A stretch of DNA of 64,000 bases from Alkalibacillus flavidus (GTDB lineage: Bacteria > Bacillota > Bacilli > Bacillales > Alkalibacillaceae): the NCBI RefSeq assembly GCF_040545925.1, contig NZ_JBEPMX010000010.1, positions 33,628-97,627 on the forward strand, given 5' to 3'. Below are positions 25,310 to 33,747 of this stretch, piece after piece; the first letter of the stretch is position 1, and each line of letters begins with the position of its first letter. The notes below the pieces were generated by a model that was not told where the DNA came from, did no database searches, and saw nothing but the letters and a program-made list of their open reading frames with translations. Made by a program: the position numbers and the translations under genes.

Positions 25310-26125
25310 ATGGAATGGCGTAATATATATCGTGGTATATTAATGGGAATTAGTGATATTGTCCCTGGTGTGAGCGGTGGAACGATCGCTGTTGTATTAG
25401 GTATTTATCAACGATTAATTGAAGCCATTAATGGTGTATTATCGCGCGAATGGAAGAAACATTTTGCCTTTCTAATTCCATTAGGAGTAGGTGTATTATT
25501 CGCGTTGTTTACGCTTGCCAATGCGATTGATTGGTTGTTTGAACATTATCCGAATCAAATTCAATTTTTATTTATCGGTCTTATCATTGGGATTATTCCG
25601 ATGTTGTTAAAGAAAGCGAATGTATCGTCGACGTTTGGGGCGACGCATTATAGTTTATTTGTATTAGCAGCTATTCTTGTCGCGTCAATGGCGTTTTTCC
25701 AAGAAGGCGTATCCGATGCGATAACAACGTTTGATGCTAGAACGTATGTATTGTTGTTTTTATCAGGGTGGCTGGCAAGTTCGGCAATGATTTTGCCTGG
25801 TATTAGCGGATCGATGTTGTTGCTTATTGTCGGCATGTACCCGACGTTTACGTACGTTTTAGGTGATGTTATTATTCAAGGCTTGATTCCATTAGCGCTT
25901 GGTATAGGATTCGGTCTGTTAGTGATGAGTAAAATTATACGTTATTTTTTAACGCATTATTTTTATCAAATGTATGCGTTGATTATTGGACTCGTGGTCG
26001 GATCTGTTGTCGTGGTGTATCCAGGGTTTCAGCCGAGTTTTATATTAAATATTATAAGTGTTGCTCTTATTGGTGTCGGCATTTATGTCGCTGTGTTGCT
26101 CGGGAAGTTAGAGCATCAAGGATAA
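25310..26125 (+). CDS. DUF368 protein, undecaprenyl-phosphate translocase family
   Basis: 271-residue membrane protein with about eight helices. The two family repeats are visible as DIVPGVSGGTIAVVLGIY near the N-terminus and MILPGISGSMLLLIVGMY in the middle. DUF368 proteins (PopT in Staphylococcus) return undecaprenyl phosphate across the membrane for wall and teichoic acid synthesis and matter especially at alkaline pH. ATG 25310 is inferred from the conserved MEWRNIYRG start; GGGAG is 12 bases upstream, a little far. Own terminator, single gene. Confidence 0.85.
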   Translation: MEWRNIYRGILMGISDIVPGVSGGTIAVVLGIYQRLIEAINGVLSREWKKHFAFLIPLGVGVLFALFTLANAIDWLFEHYPNQIQFLFIGLIIGIIPMLLKKANVSSTFGATHYSLFVLAAILVASMAFFQEGVSDAITTFDARTYVLLFLSGWLASSAMILPGISGSMLLLIVGMYPTFTYVLGDVIIQGLIPLALGIGFGLLVMSKIIRYFLTHYFYQMYALIIGLVVGSVVVVYPGFQPSFILNIISVALIGVGIYVAVLLGKLEHQG

Positions 26126-26137
26126 AGAAGAAAACGG

Positions 26138-26178
26138 GGTCATCCTACTATAAAAGTAGGGTGACTCAGTTTTTTTAT
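26138..26178 (+). terminator. Intrinsic terminator after DUF368 gene
   Basis: GTCATCCTACT paired with AGTAGGGTGAC (one G-U pair), then seven T. Confidence 0.85.
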
Positions 26179-26199
26179 TACAAGTTATTGTGCGTTCTT

Positions 26200-26345
26200 C
26201 GATTTATTTGGGCGTGTTTGCTATGAATTGGGCGAGACTGGCTATGAATTGAGCAGCTTTGCGTTATAATAGAGTGAGTTAAGTTTTAATTGAGCGACTT
26301 TCTCTATGGAATGAGTGACTCTAGATCATAATTGAGCAACTCTTG
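26200..26345. repeat. Degenerate 20-21-bp periodic intergenic repeat
   Basis: Seven copies of a core close to AATTGAGCGACT recur with a spacing of 20 or 21 bases (cores near 26209, 26229, 26250, 26271, 26291, 26312 and 26333). The array lies between the convergent DUF368 and histidinol-phosphatase genes. It shares its period but not its core sequence with the array at 14950. Confidence 0.7.
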
Positions 26346-26346
26346 A

Positions 26347-27132
26347 TTATAAACGGTGGAAAGTCGGTTTGAGCTGATCAAATGTTGTGACGTATTTGAA
26401 TCCGATATCACGCAGTAGGTCATAGCTTGATTCGATGTGGTCGCCGACGCGTTCTGGTTTGTGCGCGTCAGAACCAACCGTCACAATCTCGCCGCCCATA
26501 TCATAATACATTTTCAAAATATCACGCGTTGGGTGCACGCGGTCCATGCCATATTTATAGCCCGATGTATTAATTTCAATTCCTTGTCCACGAGGAATGA
26601 TCACTTTAAAAATTTCTTCAATCACATCATGAAAATGATACACACCTGGTTCGTATTTATAACGGGTCACTAAGTCAATGTGGCCCAAAATACTAAAACC
26701 ATCGAAAGCCTTCGCACATTCGAATAATTCGGTATAATATTTTTCATACGCGTCGTTTAAAGATTGGCCTTCAAATAGTCGACCAGAGTGTAAGTCTTTG
26801 TTGTCTGTCGTATGCATTGAGCCAATGACAAAATCAAATGAGTGCTGTTGCAGTAGTTGTTGATATCGTTCGGTCAAATGGGGTTGGAACCCGAGTTCTA
26901 TCCCTTTACGGATCGTGATTTGGTCGCCGTATTGTTGTTGCATCGAACGGATGGATTGATGATAACGTTCGAGGTCGACATCAAAGTGAATCGACGGGTC
27001 AGGATAGTCGTAATCGATGTGTTCAGTGAATGACAATTCTTGAACACCGCGAGCGATACCCGCCTCAATCATGCTTTCCATCGGTGCGTCACAATCGGCA
27101 GAGAAATTAGAGTGCATATGGTTATCAAACAT
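26347..27132 (-). CDS. hisJ: Histidinol-phosphatase, PHP family
   Basis: 261 residues of the polymerase-and-histidinol-phosphatase metal-dependent fold. Metal ligands are visible in DNHMHSNFSAD (residues 3-13), TEHID, GSMHTTD, LGHIDLV and GSDAHKPE. It dephosphorylates L-histidinol phosphate, the step missing from the hisZ-C operon. It is divergent from that operon, about 130 bases from hisZ, so the two may share control. ATG 27132 follows GAAAGGATG. Start of the family is otherwise unambiguous because the DNHMH motif is N-terminal. Confidence 0.88.
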   Translation of the reverse strand: MFDNHMHSNFSADCDAPMESMIEAGIARGVQELSFTEHIDYDYPDPSIHFDVDLERYHQSIRSMQQQYGDQITIRKGIELGFQPHLTERYQQLLQQHSFDFVIGSMHTTDNKDLHSGRLFEGQSLNDAYEKYYTELFECAKAFDGFSILGHIDLVTRYKYEPGVYHFHDVIEEIFKVIIPRGQGIEINTSGYKYGMDRVHPTRDILKMYYDMGGEIVTVGSDAHKPERVGDHIESSYDLLRDIGFKYVTTFDQLKPTFHRL

Positions 27133-27167
27133 GGTATCATCCTTTCTAACGGTCTTATTTTAATAGC

Positions 27168-27196
27168 TTGACAGGACACGACGCAATCGTTAAAAT
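27168..27196 (+). promoter_or_regulatory. his operon promoter
   Basis: TTGACA, exactly 17 bases, TAAAAT: a near-consensus sigma-A promoter. The predicted start is near 27203. Confidence 0.8.
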
Positions 27197-27207
27197 ATAA
27201 AACATAA

Positions 27208-27225
27208 ACTTTATTCTGATAAAGT
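27208..27225. promoter_or_regulatory. Candidate operator in his leader
   Basis: ACTTTAT-TCTG-ATAAAGT, a perfect 7-bp dyad a few bases after the predicted transcription start, in the position of a repressor operator. Two further GTGATAAA repeats follow it. No T-box is present in this short leader. Confidence 0.45.
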
Positions 27226-27258
27226 GATAAACTAATAGAGTGATAAAGGGTGGAAATT

Positions 27259-28503
27259 ATGGCATTAAACCAACCGTTACCACAAGGGGTAACTGATTTG
27301 TATGCGCAAGAGTATGAGTTAAAACAAACGATAATCGATCGGTTAAAACAACTCTACCATCATTATGGATGCCAACCCATTCAAACGCCAACATTTGAAT
27401 ACTATGATTTATTTATGAATATACCAGGAACGATGAATGATGACCAGATGATCAAGTTGATTGATACGGATGGGAAAGTCCTCGTGCTACGACCAGATGC
27501 GACAGTACCGATTGCTAGAATGGCATCTCAAGCTAAATCAGACATGCCATTATTAAATAAAATGTACTATGTCACCAATATTTTTCGCATGGAAAGCGGC
27601 GAATCAGATCGAACATCGCGCTCATTTTCACAAGTGGGTGTTGAGTGGTTTGATGACGGTCGTGAACTAAATGATATAGAAATGGTGATTTTAGCCGTTG
27701 ATACGTTGAAACAAATTGAAGTGAGTGATATTCAACTCGAGCTAGGTCAAGCAGGTTTTTTCCGAGCACTCATGGATGAAGCGCAATTAGATGCTGAGAC
27801 AGAGGCGTTAATTCAAGCAAAACTCGAAGCAAAAAATGAATACGAACTAAGCGATTTATTAGAGTCATTGCAAGTAAGTGATGAAGTAAAACAGGCATTA
27901 TTACGGCTGCCGCATTTATTCGGTGAAGCGAATCACGTGCTAAAAGATGCGAAGTCGGTTGCCATCAATGATCAAATGGCAAAAGCACTCGATCAATTAA
28001 CAGGATTAGTTGAGCATTTAACCGAACTAGGTTATGCCGACTATATTTCGATCGATTTAGGCTTAGTCAATCATTTGAATTACTATACTGGTGTGATGTT
28101 TCAAGGTTATGTTGAAGGGTATGGTAAACCAGTGATTCAAGGCGGTCGTTATGATCAGTTGATGACTTACTTTAATTTAGAATCGAGTGCCATTGGCTTC
28201 GGCGTTTATATTGATGATTTGCTTCGTATTGTTAAACAACAGCAAACATTGCAGTTAGAAGAGCCAAACCAAGCTGTCATTTTGACGAATCATACGACGA
28301 CAAAAGAGGCGTTTAGTTTGGCCCAGTCATTGCGACAAAACCAAATTGTCACCTCGATTGCTTATGAAGATGATGTTGTTGATGAATCGAGTATCATCAT
28401 TGATATTGTCTCTAAAACGGTCAATATCAACGGTGACAAACAACCATTTGAAACAATCGATCAAGTCTTAACGAAAGTAGGCATAACGTATGGAACCGAT
28501 TAA
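27259..28503 (+). CDS. hisZ: ATP phosphoribosyltransferase regulatory subunit HisZ
   Basis: 414-residue class II aminoacyl-tRNA synthetase-like protein lacking the C-terminal anticodon domain of HisS. Motifs resembling HisRS (LPQGVTDLY at the start, and the R-x-E-type FRMESGESDRTSRSFSQ motif 2) are present. It forms a hetero-octamer with short-form HisG and confers histidine feedback. AAAGGGTGG precedes ATG 27259. It is the first gene of the his operon and overlaps hisG by 14 bases. Confidence 0.92.
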   Translation: MALNQPLPQGVTDLYAQEYELKQTIIDRLKQLYHHYGCQPIQTPTFEYYDLFMNIPGTMNDDQMIKLIDTDGKVLVLRPDATVPIARMASQAKSDMPLLNKMYYVTNIFRMESGESDRTSRSFSQVGVEWFDDGRELNDIEMVILAVDTLKQIEVSDIQLELGQAGFFRALMDEAQLDAETEALIQAKLEAKNEYELSDLLESLQVSDEVKQALLRLPHLFGEANHVLKDAKSVAINDQMAKALDQLTGLVEHLTELGYADYISIDLGLVNHLNYYTGVMFQGYVEGYGKPVIQGGRYDQLMTYFNLESSAIGFGVYIDDLLRIVKQQQTLQLEEPNQAVILTNHTTTKEAFSLAQSLRQNQIVTSIAYEDDVVDESSIIIDIVSKTVNINGDKQPFETIDQVLTKVGITYGTD

Positions 28504-29143
28504 AATCGCCTTAGCAAAAGGACGTTTAGCGGATCTTAGTCTTGAGATTTTTGAACAAATTGGCATTACATTTTCGTCTTATTACGAGAAATCGCGTAAA
28601 CTGACTTTTTTAAGTGATGATGGCCAGTATGAGTTAATTTTAGTGAAAGCGATGGATGTGGGCACTTACGTCGAAAACGGCGCTGCCGACATGGGTGTTG
28701 CAGGTAAAGATACATTGCTTGAAGCGGGAGCTGATGTGTTTGAACTGGTCGATCTAGGCTTTGGGCGCTGCGAATTTGCGGTGGCAGGTAAGCCAGGTAC
28801 TGATTTATCAGATTACCAGCCGTTAACTATAGGAACAAAATACCCGAAAATTACGAATGACTACTTCCAATCACAAGGACGCCAAGTGGAAACGATTAAA
28901 TTAAACGGGTCGGTTGAGCTTGCCCCGCTTGTTGGGTTAAGCGATGTCATTGTCGATATTGTCGAAACGGGGAATACACTGAAAGAAAACAATCTCGATG
29001 TGCTAGAAACGATGCTGTCGATTAGTGCGAGACTCGTCGTAAATAAAGCGAGCTTCAAAACAAAAGGAACCTCTATTCGTCCCGTCATTGACCAAGTAAA
29101 AGCTATTATCGATAACAAAGGACGTGTCACGGATGAAGATTAA
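28490..29143 (+). CDS. hisG: ATP phosphoribosyltransferase catalytic subunit HisG (short form)
   Basis: 217 residues, the short form that needs HisZ. It opens with IKIALAKGRL and has DMGVAGKDTL and the PRPP-binding VDIVETGNTLKENNL segment. It catalyses the first step of histidine synthesis (ATP + PRPP to phosphoribosyl-ATP). The start lies within hisZ, so translation is coupled. The lack of the C-terminal ACT-like regulatory domain agrees with the presence of hisZ. Confidence 0.95.
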   Translation: MEPIKIALAKGRLADLSLEIFEQIGITFSSYYEKSRKLTFLSDDGQYELILVKAMDVGTYVENGAADMGVAGKDTLLEAGADVFELVDLGFGRCEFAVAGKPGTDLSDYQPLTIGTKYPKITNDYFQSQGRQVETIKLNGSVELAPLVGLSDVIVDIVETGNTLKENNLDVLETMLSISARLVVNKASFKTKGTSIRPVIDQVKAIIDNKGRVTDED

Positions 29144-30422
29144 TGTGATTGAAGAACAAGATATCGCTGAAATTGTCACCAATCGAAAAAATCGCGACGC
29201 TGTTCAGTATGATGTGATTGATGAACGCGTTAAGTCGATTGTTCAAACGATTAGACGCGATGGCGACGAAGCGGTTCGCGGTTATATTAAATCGTTGGAC
29301 GGTGTCGATTTAAACAATGTCGTCGTTTCAGCTCAAGAGATAGAAGAAGCCTATACACGCGTTAGCGATGACATGATGGCTGTTTTAACGGAAGCGAAAG
29401 AAAACATTCAGACGTATCATGCGAAACAAAAAGAGACGTCATGGTATTCGCACAATGCAGATGGTGTTTGGTTAGGCCAACAAGTTACACCGATTGTTCG
29501 TATTGGCGTTTATGTGCCCGGCGGTAAAGCAGCCTATCCGTCGACGGTGCTTATGAATATTATGCCAGCTGTCGTTGCTGGAGTGAGCGACATTACTGTG
29601 ACGACACCTGTTCAGCCAGATGGGACGGTTAATCCGATGACGTTAGTCGGGGCTGATTTAGCAGGGGCGAGTCGCATTCTTAAAATCGGTGGTGCGCACG
29701 GTATTGCGACATTAGCGTATGGGACAGAATCGATTACGCCAGTTGATAAAATTGTTGGCCCAGGTAATGCGTATGTCGCTCGAGCGAAAAAATACGTCTT
29801 CGGTGATGTGGGGATTGATATGATTGCCGGGCCGAGTGAAGTTTGCGTCGTCGCAGATGAAACAGCCAATCCGGCATACGTTGCAGCGGATTTGCTCGCA
29901 CAAGCGGAGCATGACGAGCTAGCTTCAGCTGTAGCCGTCACGACGAGTGAAGCGATAGCCTCAGCGATACAAACTGAAGTGGAGAGGCAAATGAAAACAC
30001 GTGACCGTCAAGCGATTTTACAAGAATCGGTAACGAATCAGGGTGCTATTTACGTTACAACAGACCTTGAAATGGCGATGACATTTGTGAATGCGTGGGC
30101 ACCAGAGCATTTAGAGTTGCAAATCTCTCATCCGTTTGAATGGTTGCCGAGTGTTAAACATGCTGGCGCAATCTTTCTTGGCCATTATACACCAGAGCCG
30201 CTCGGTGATTATTTTGCTGGTCCAAACCATACATTACCAACGAATGGAACGGCTAAATTCTCATCACCACTCGGCGTCTATGATTTCATGAAAAAATCGA
30301 GTGTCATTTATTATACAGATGACGCATTGGAACAAGTGAGACAACAAGTCGAACAATTCGCAGGCGAAGAAGGATTAGACGGTCACCGCGATGCCGTTCG
30401 AATTCGGTTTGATGAAAAGTAG
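29133..30422 (+). CDS. hisD: Histidinol dehydrogenase HisD
   Basis: 429-residue zinc-dependent NAD enzyme for the last two oxidation steps of histidine synthesis. The family signature lies around IDMIAGPSEVCVVADETANP, and QAEHDELA and PEHLEL hold zinc and catalytic residues. ATG 29133 overlaps the end of hisG; AAAGGA is ten bases upstream. A GTG at 29124 is too close to that site. Confidence 0.93.
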   Translation: MKINVIEEQDIAEIVTNRKNRDAVQYDVIDERVKSIVQTIRRDGDEAVRGYIKSLDGVDLNNVVVSAQEIEEAYTRVSDDMMAVLTEAKENIQTYHAKQKETSWYSHNADGVWLGQQVTPIVRIGVYVPGGKAAYPSTVLMNIMPAVVAGVSDITVTTPVQPDGTVNPMTLVGADLAGASRILKIGGAHGIATLAYGTESITPVDKIVGPGNAYVARAKKYVFGDVGIDMIAGPSEVCVVADETANPAYVAADLLAQAEHDELASAVAVTTSEAIASAIQTEVERQMKTRDRQAILQESVTNQGAIYVTTDLEMAMTFVNAWAPEHLELQISHPFEWLPSVKHAGAIFLGHYTPEPLGDYFAGPNHTLPTNGTAKFSSPLGVYDFMKKSSVIYYTDDALEQVRQQVEQFAGEEGLDGHRDAVRIRFDEK

Positions 30423-30433
30423 GAGGTTTTAGC

Positions 30434-31024
30434 ATGCGACAAGCGATGATCACGCGTAACACGAGTGAAACAGCGATTGAGTTATCATATGTCCTCGATG
30501 GCAAAAAAGAAGTCGAAGTCGATACAGGTGTTGGCTTTTTCGATCATATGCTGACGTTATTTGCGGCACACGGATCGTTTGATCTCACCGCAAAAGCAGA
30601 TGGAGACGTTTATGTTGACGATCATCATACAGTTGAAGACGTCGGCATTGTTTTAGGACAAGCCTTTAAAGAAGCACTTGGCGACAAACGTGGTATTAAA
30701 CGATACGCTTCTGATTTTACGCCGATGGATGAAGCCTTGAGCTTAGTATCCATTGACGTATCTAATCGGCCATATTTAGTCTTTGATGTCGATGAATTAT
30801 CCGAAAAAGTCGGCACATTTGATACTGAACTCGTCGAAGAATTTTTCCGCGCGTTTGTGAATCAAGCAGGCGTGACGTTACACATTAAGTTAATGCATGG
30901 TTCGAATAACCACCATATCATTGAATCAATTTTCAAAGGATTTGGTCGTGTGTTAAAAGAGGCTGTCACAGTCCATGATGACGACGGCAGTGTACCGTCT
31001 ACAAAAGGGACATTGTCGGAATAA
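30434..31024 (+). CDS. hisB: Imidazoleglycerol-phosphate dehydratase HisB
   Basis: 196 residues, monofunctional. The manganese-binding DDHHTVEDVGI and SNNHHIIE motifs, and GFFDHML with its conserved His, are intact. It dehydrates imidazole glycerol phosphate. AGGAGG precedes ATG 30434. Because it lacks the phosphatase domain of enterobacterial HisB, a separate phosphatase is needed, which the divergent PHP gene supplies. Confidence 0.95.
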   Translation: MRQAMITRNTSETAIELSYVLDGKKEVEVDTGVGFFDHMLTLFAAHGSFDLTAKADGDVYVDDHHTVEDVGIVLGQAFKEALGDKRGIKRYASDFTPMDEALSLVSIDVSNRPYLVFDVDELSEKVGTFDTELVEEFFRAFVNQAGVTLHIKLMHGSNNHHIIESIFKGFGRVLKEAVTVHDDDGSVPSTKGTLSE

Positions 31025-31035
31025 GGAGATACGCT

Positions 31036-31641
31036 ATGATTGCAATAATAGATTACGGAGCAGGTAATTTAAAAAACGTGAAGCATGCCCTAACGTTATT
31101 AAACATCGATTCGTATATAACAGGTAATCCGCGTGAACTCACGCAAGCAGATGGCATCATTTTACCCGGTGTCGGTGCGTTCGGTGAAGCGATGAAACGG
31201 CTACGCGAGCAAGGGTTTGTTGATGAAATTGTTAGTCAAGTGAATGACGGTAAGCCATTGCTAGGTATATGCCTTGGTATGCAATTGTTATTTGATAAAA
31301 GCTATGAACATGGTGAACATGACGGTTTAGGATTGATTGATGGTGAGATTGTTCGTTTTTCAAGTCGTGAAAAAGTGCCGCATATGGGCTGGAATCAATT
31401 ACGTTTAAAACAGACAACACCCTTAAATGATCGTGTTCAAGATGGTGATTATGTCTATTTCGTTCATTCGTATTATGCACGCGCTAAGGACGAAAATGAT
31501 ATCTTGCATGAAACAACGTATGGTGATACGTTCACATCAGCCGTGAAACGTGATCACGTAATGGGTATGCAATATCACCCAGAAAAAAGTTCGCGTGTCG
31601 GCATGCAGTTATTAAAGAATTTCGGGGAGATGGTGAGATGA
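31036..31641 (+). CDS. hisH: Imidazole glycerol phosphate synthase glutaminase subunit HisH
   Basis: 201-residue class I glutamine amidotransferase. The nucleophile Cys is in GICLGMQLL and the catalytic His/Glu in QYHPEKS. It hydrolyses glutamine and channels ammonia to HisF. AAGGAG precedes ATG 31036. Its stop overlaps the hisA start (ATGA). Confidence 0.95.
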   Translation: MIAIIDYGAGNLKNVKHALTLLNIDSYITGNPRELTQADGIILPGVGAFGEAMKRLREQGFVDEIVSQVNDGKPLLGICLGMQLLFDKSYEHGEHDGLGLIDGEIVRFSSREKVPHMGWNQLRLKQTTPLNDRVQDGDYVYFVHSYYARAKDENDILHETTYGDTFTSAVKRDHVMGMQYHPEKSSRVGMQLLKNFGEMVR

Positions 31642-32357
31642 GGATTTTTCCAGCGATCGATTTGCGCAACAAACAGTGTGTTCGGTTAAAGCAAGGCGAT
31701 TACAATGACGAGACAGTTTACGGTGATCCGCTTGAGATGGCAAGGCAATGGGAAGACGCGGGTGCGAGTTATTTGCATTTAGTCGATTTAGACGCTGCGA
31801 AAGGAGACCCATCGGAAAATGTCGGCGTCATTGAAACGATTGCGAATCATGTATCGATCCCCGTTCAAGTCGGCGGTGGCGTCCGCGACCTCGACCGGAT
31901 TCAATCTTTGTTAGATGCAGGCGTTGAACGTGTCATCTTAGGAACAGCAGCGGTGAAAGACCCTACCTTTGCCCGAGATGCCGTGAAACAATTTGGCAGT
32001 AAACGTATTGTCGTCTCGATTGATGCGCGCGAGGGTTATGTTGCGACTGATGGTTGGCTCGAAACGTCTGACTTAGAAGCGGTCGATTTTGCGACCCAAA
32101 TGCAGTCTTATGGTGTGAAGACGATCGTTTATACCGATATCGCGAAAGATGGCATGTTGAAAGGACCGAATGTCGATGCTTTGTACGAAATGAATGAAGC
32201 AACCGCCCTTAATGTTATTGCCTCTGGTGGCGTTTCATCGCTTAAAGATATTCGCGCGTTAAGCGACATTAAATTGTACGGCGCAATCGTTGGGAAAGCT
32301 TTATACGAAAACAAAGTCACGCTAGAAGCGATCATGAAGGAGTCTTCAACATGTTAG
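31638..32357 (+). CDS. hisA: ProFAR isomerase HisA
   Basis: 239-residue beta/alpha barrel. The start FPAIDLRNKQCVRLKQGDY carries the catalytic Asp, and the second half repeats it as VYTDIAKDGML with the second Asp. It isomerises the ProFAR intermediate to PRFAR. GGGGAGATGG precedes ATG 31638; it overlaps hisH by 4 bases and hisF by 7. Confidence 0.95.
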   Translation: MRIFPAIDLRNKQCVRLKQGDYNDETVYGDPLEMARQWEDAGASYLHLVDLDAAKGDPSENVGVIETIANHVSIPVQVGGGVRDLDRIQSLLDAGVERVILGTAAVKDPTFARDAVKQFGSKRIVVSIDAREGYVATDGWLETSDLEAVDFATQMQSYGVKTIVYTDIAKDGMLKGPNVDALYEMNEATALNVIASGGVSSLKDIRALSDIKLYGAIVGKALYENKVTLEAIMKESSTC

Positions 32358-33109
32358 CGAAACGCATAGTGCCATGTTTAGACGTACAAGATGGGCGCGT
32401 CGTGAAAGGGAAAAAATTTGCCGATATTCAAGACGTCGCAGACCCAGTTGAACTTGGTAAACGTTATAGTGAATTAGGTGCTGATGAACTCGTCTTTTAT
32501 GACATTACGGCATCGCACGAAAAACGAAATATTTTTCTAGACGTTGTCGAACGCGTCGCAGAAGAAGTGCACATCCCGTTCACGGTCGGCGGTGGTATTC
32601 GTTCGGTTGACGATTTTCGCGCTGTATTAAATGCTGGTGCGGACAAAGTATCCGTTAATAGTGCCGCTGTTCACAATCCGTCGTTAATTGATGAGGCGTC
32701 TGTTCGCTTCGGTAATCAATGTGTCGTGCTATCGATTGATGCGAAAGAAGAAAACGGTGAATGGTACGTGTTTGTTAAAGGTGGCCGTGAGAATACGGGC
32801 CGTACCTTGTTAGAGTGGGCGATAGAAGGTGAAAAACGTGGTGCCGGGGAGATCGTGTTAAACGTCATGGATACAGATGGTGTGAAAGAAGGCTACCGGA
32901 GTGATGTGATGGCGATGCTGAGTGAGCGCGTTAATATTCCTGTCGTCGCATCAGGTGGAGCTGGCAAAAGCGAACACTTTCTTGATGTATTAACACAAGG
33001 TCAGGCTGATGCTGCGCTAGCCGCCTCTGTTTTTCACTTTAATGAAATCGACATTACCGAATTAAAACACTATTTATATAACCATGAACTTCCGATAAGG
33101 TTAGGGTGA
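32351..33109 (+). CDS. hisF: Imidazole glycerol phosphate synthase cyclase subunit HisF
   Basis: 252-residue barrel with catalytic Asp in VPCLDVQDGRVVKG and Asp in VLNVMDTDGVKEGY. With HisH it forms imidazole glycerol phosphate and AICAR. AAGGAG at about 32338 serves ATG 32351. Confidence 0.95.
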   Translation: MLAKRIVPCLDVQDGRVVKGKKFADIQDVADPVELGKRYSELGADELVFYDITASHEKRNIFLDVVERVAEEVHIPFTVGGGIRSVDDFRAVLNAGADKVSVNSAAVHNPSLIDEASVRFGNQCVVLSIDAKEENGEWYVFVKGGRENTGRTLLEWAIEGEKRGAGEIVLNVMDTDGVKEGYRSDVMAMLSERVNIPVVASGGAGKSEHFLDVLTQGQADAALAASVFHFNEIDITELKHYLYNHELPIRLG

Positions 33110-33114
33110 TCACA

Positions 33115-33747
33115 ATGGAATCGTTAAACATACAATTCGACGAGCAAGGACTCGTCCCCGCCATCGTACAAGATGTAACGTCGGGTGAGGTCCTCATGCT
33201 TGCTTATATGAACGAAACATCGCTAAATAAAACGATTGAAACGAAACGAACGTGGTTTTACAGCCGTAGTCGTGATGAATTATGGCAAAAAGGAGCCACA
33301 TCTGGTCACGAGCAACATGTGAAACAATTATACTATGATTGCGACCAAGACGCATTGCTCGTGAAAGTAGAACAAATCGGTCCCGCATGTCATACCGGCG
33401 CAAACAGTTGTTTTTATCGTGAAGTCGACTTAGGCGAGAAACCTCATTATGATCGCCAAATTATCCAAGAGGTATTCGAGTCGATTCAAGACCGTCGTGA
33501 CAACCCTAAGTCAGGATCTTATACAAACTATTTATTTGATGAAGGCGTCGATAAAGTTTTGAAAAAGATTAGTGAAGAGTCTGGCGAAGTCATTATTGGC
33601 GCGAAAAATAAAGATAACGAAAACTTATCGATGGAGATAGCAGATTTGATCTATCACACACTCGTGTTAATGGCTATGCGAGGTCTTACGATTGAAGACG
33701 TTAAAGCCGTATTAACTGAACGCATGAAAGGGGATTCGGATGAGTAA
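33115..33747 (+). CDS. hisI: Bifunctional PRA-CH cyclohydrolase / PRA-PH pyrophosphatase HisIE
   Basis: 210 residues. The N-terminal cyclohydrolase domain (about 1-110) has TWFYSRSRDELWQKGATSGH and the metal-binding YDCDQDALLVKV and CHTG segments. The C-terminal pyrophosphohydrolase domain (about 115-205) has KVLKKISEESGEVIIGAKN. The fusion carries out steps two and three of the pathway. ATG 33115 is chosen over an upstream GTG (33106) because the GTTAGGGTG site spans the latter. Confidence 0.94.
   Translation: MESLNIQFDEQGLVPAIVQDVTSGEVLMLAYMNETSLNKTIETKRTWFYSRSRDELWQKGATSGHEQHVKQLYYDCDQDALLVKVEQIGPACHTGANSCFYREVDLGEKPHYDRQIIQEVFESIQDRRDNPKSGSYTNYLFDEGVDKVLKKISEESGEVIIGAKNKDNENLSMEIADLIYHTLVLMAMRGLTIEDVKAVLTERMKGDSDE

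Noticed and set aside
14950..26345. CRISPR arrays at the 21-bp repeats
   Set aside because: Units are contiguous, short and degenerate, with no spacers and no cas genes.
27203..27258. T-box or attenuator in the his leader
   Set aside because: The leader is too short and lacks the T-box sequence and any terminator hairpin.
29612..29941. 109-codon antisense frame in hisD
   Set aside because: Shadow of the conserved hisD coding sequence.
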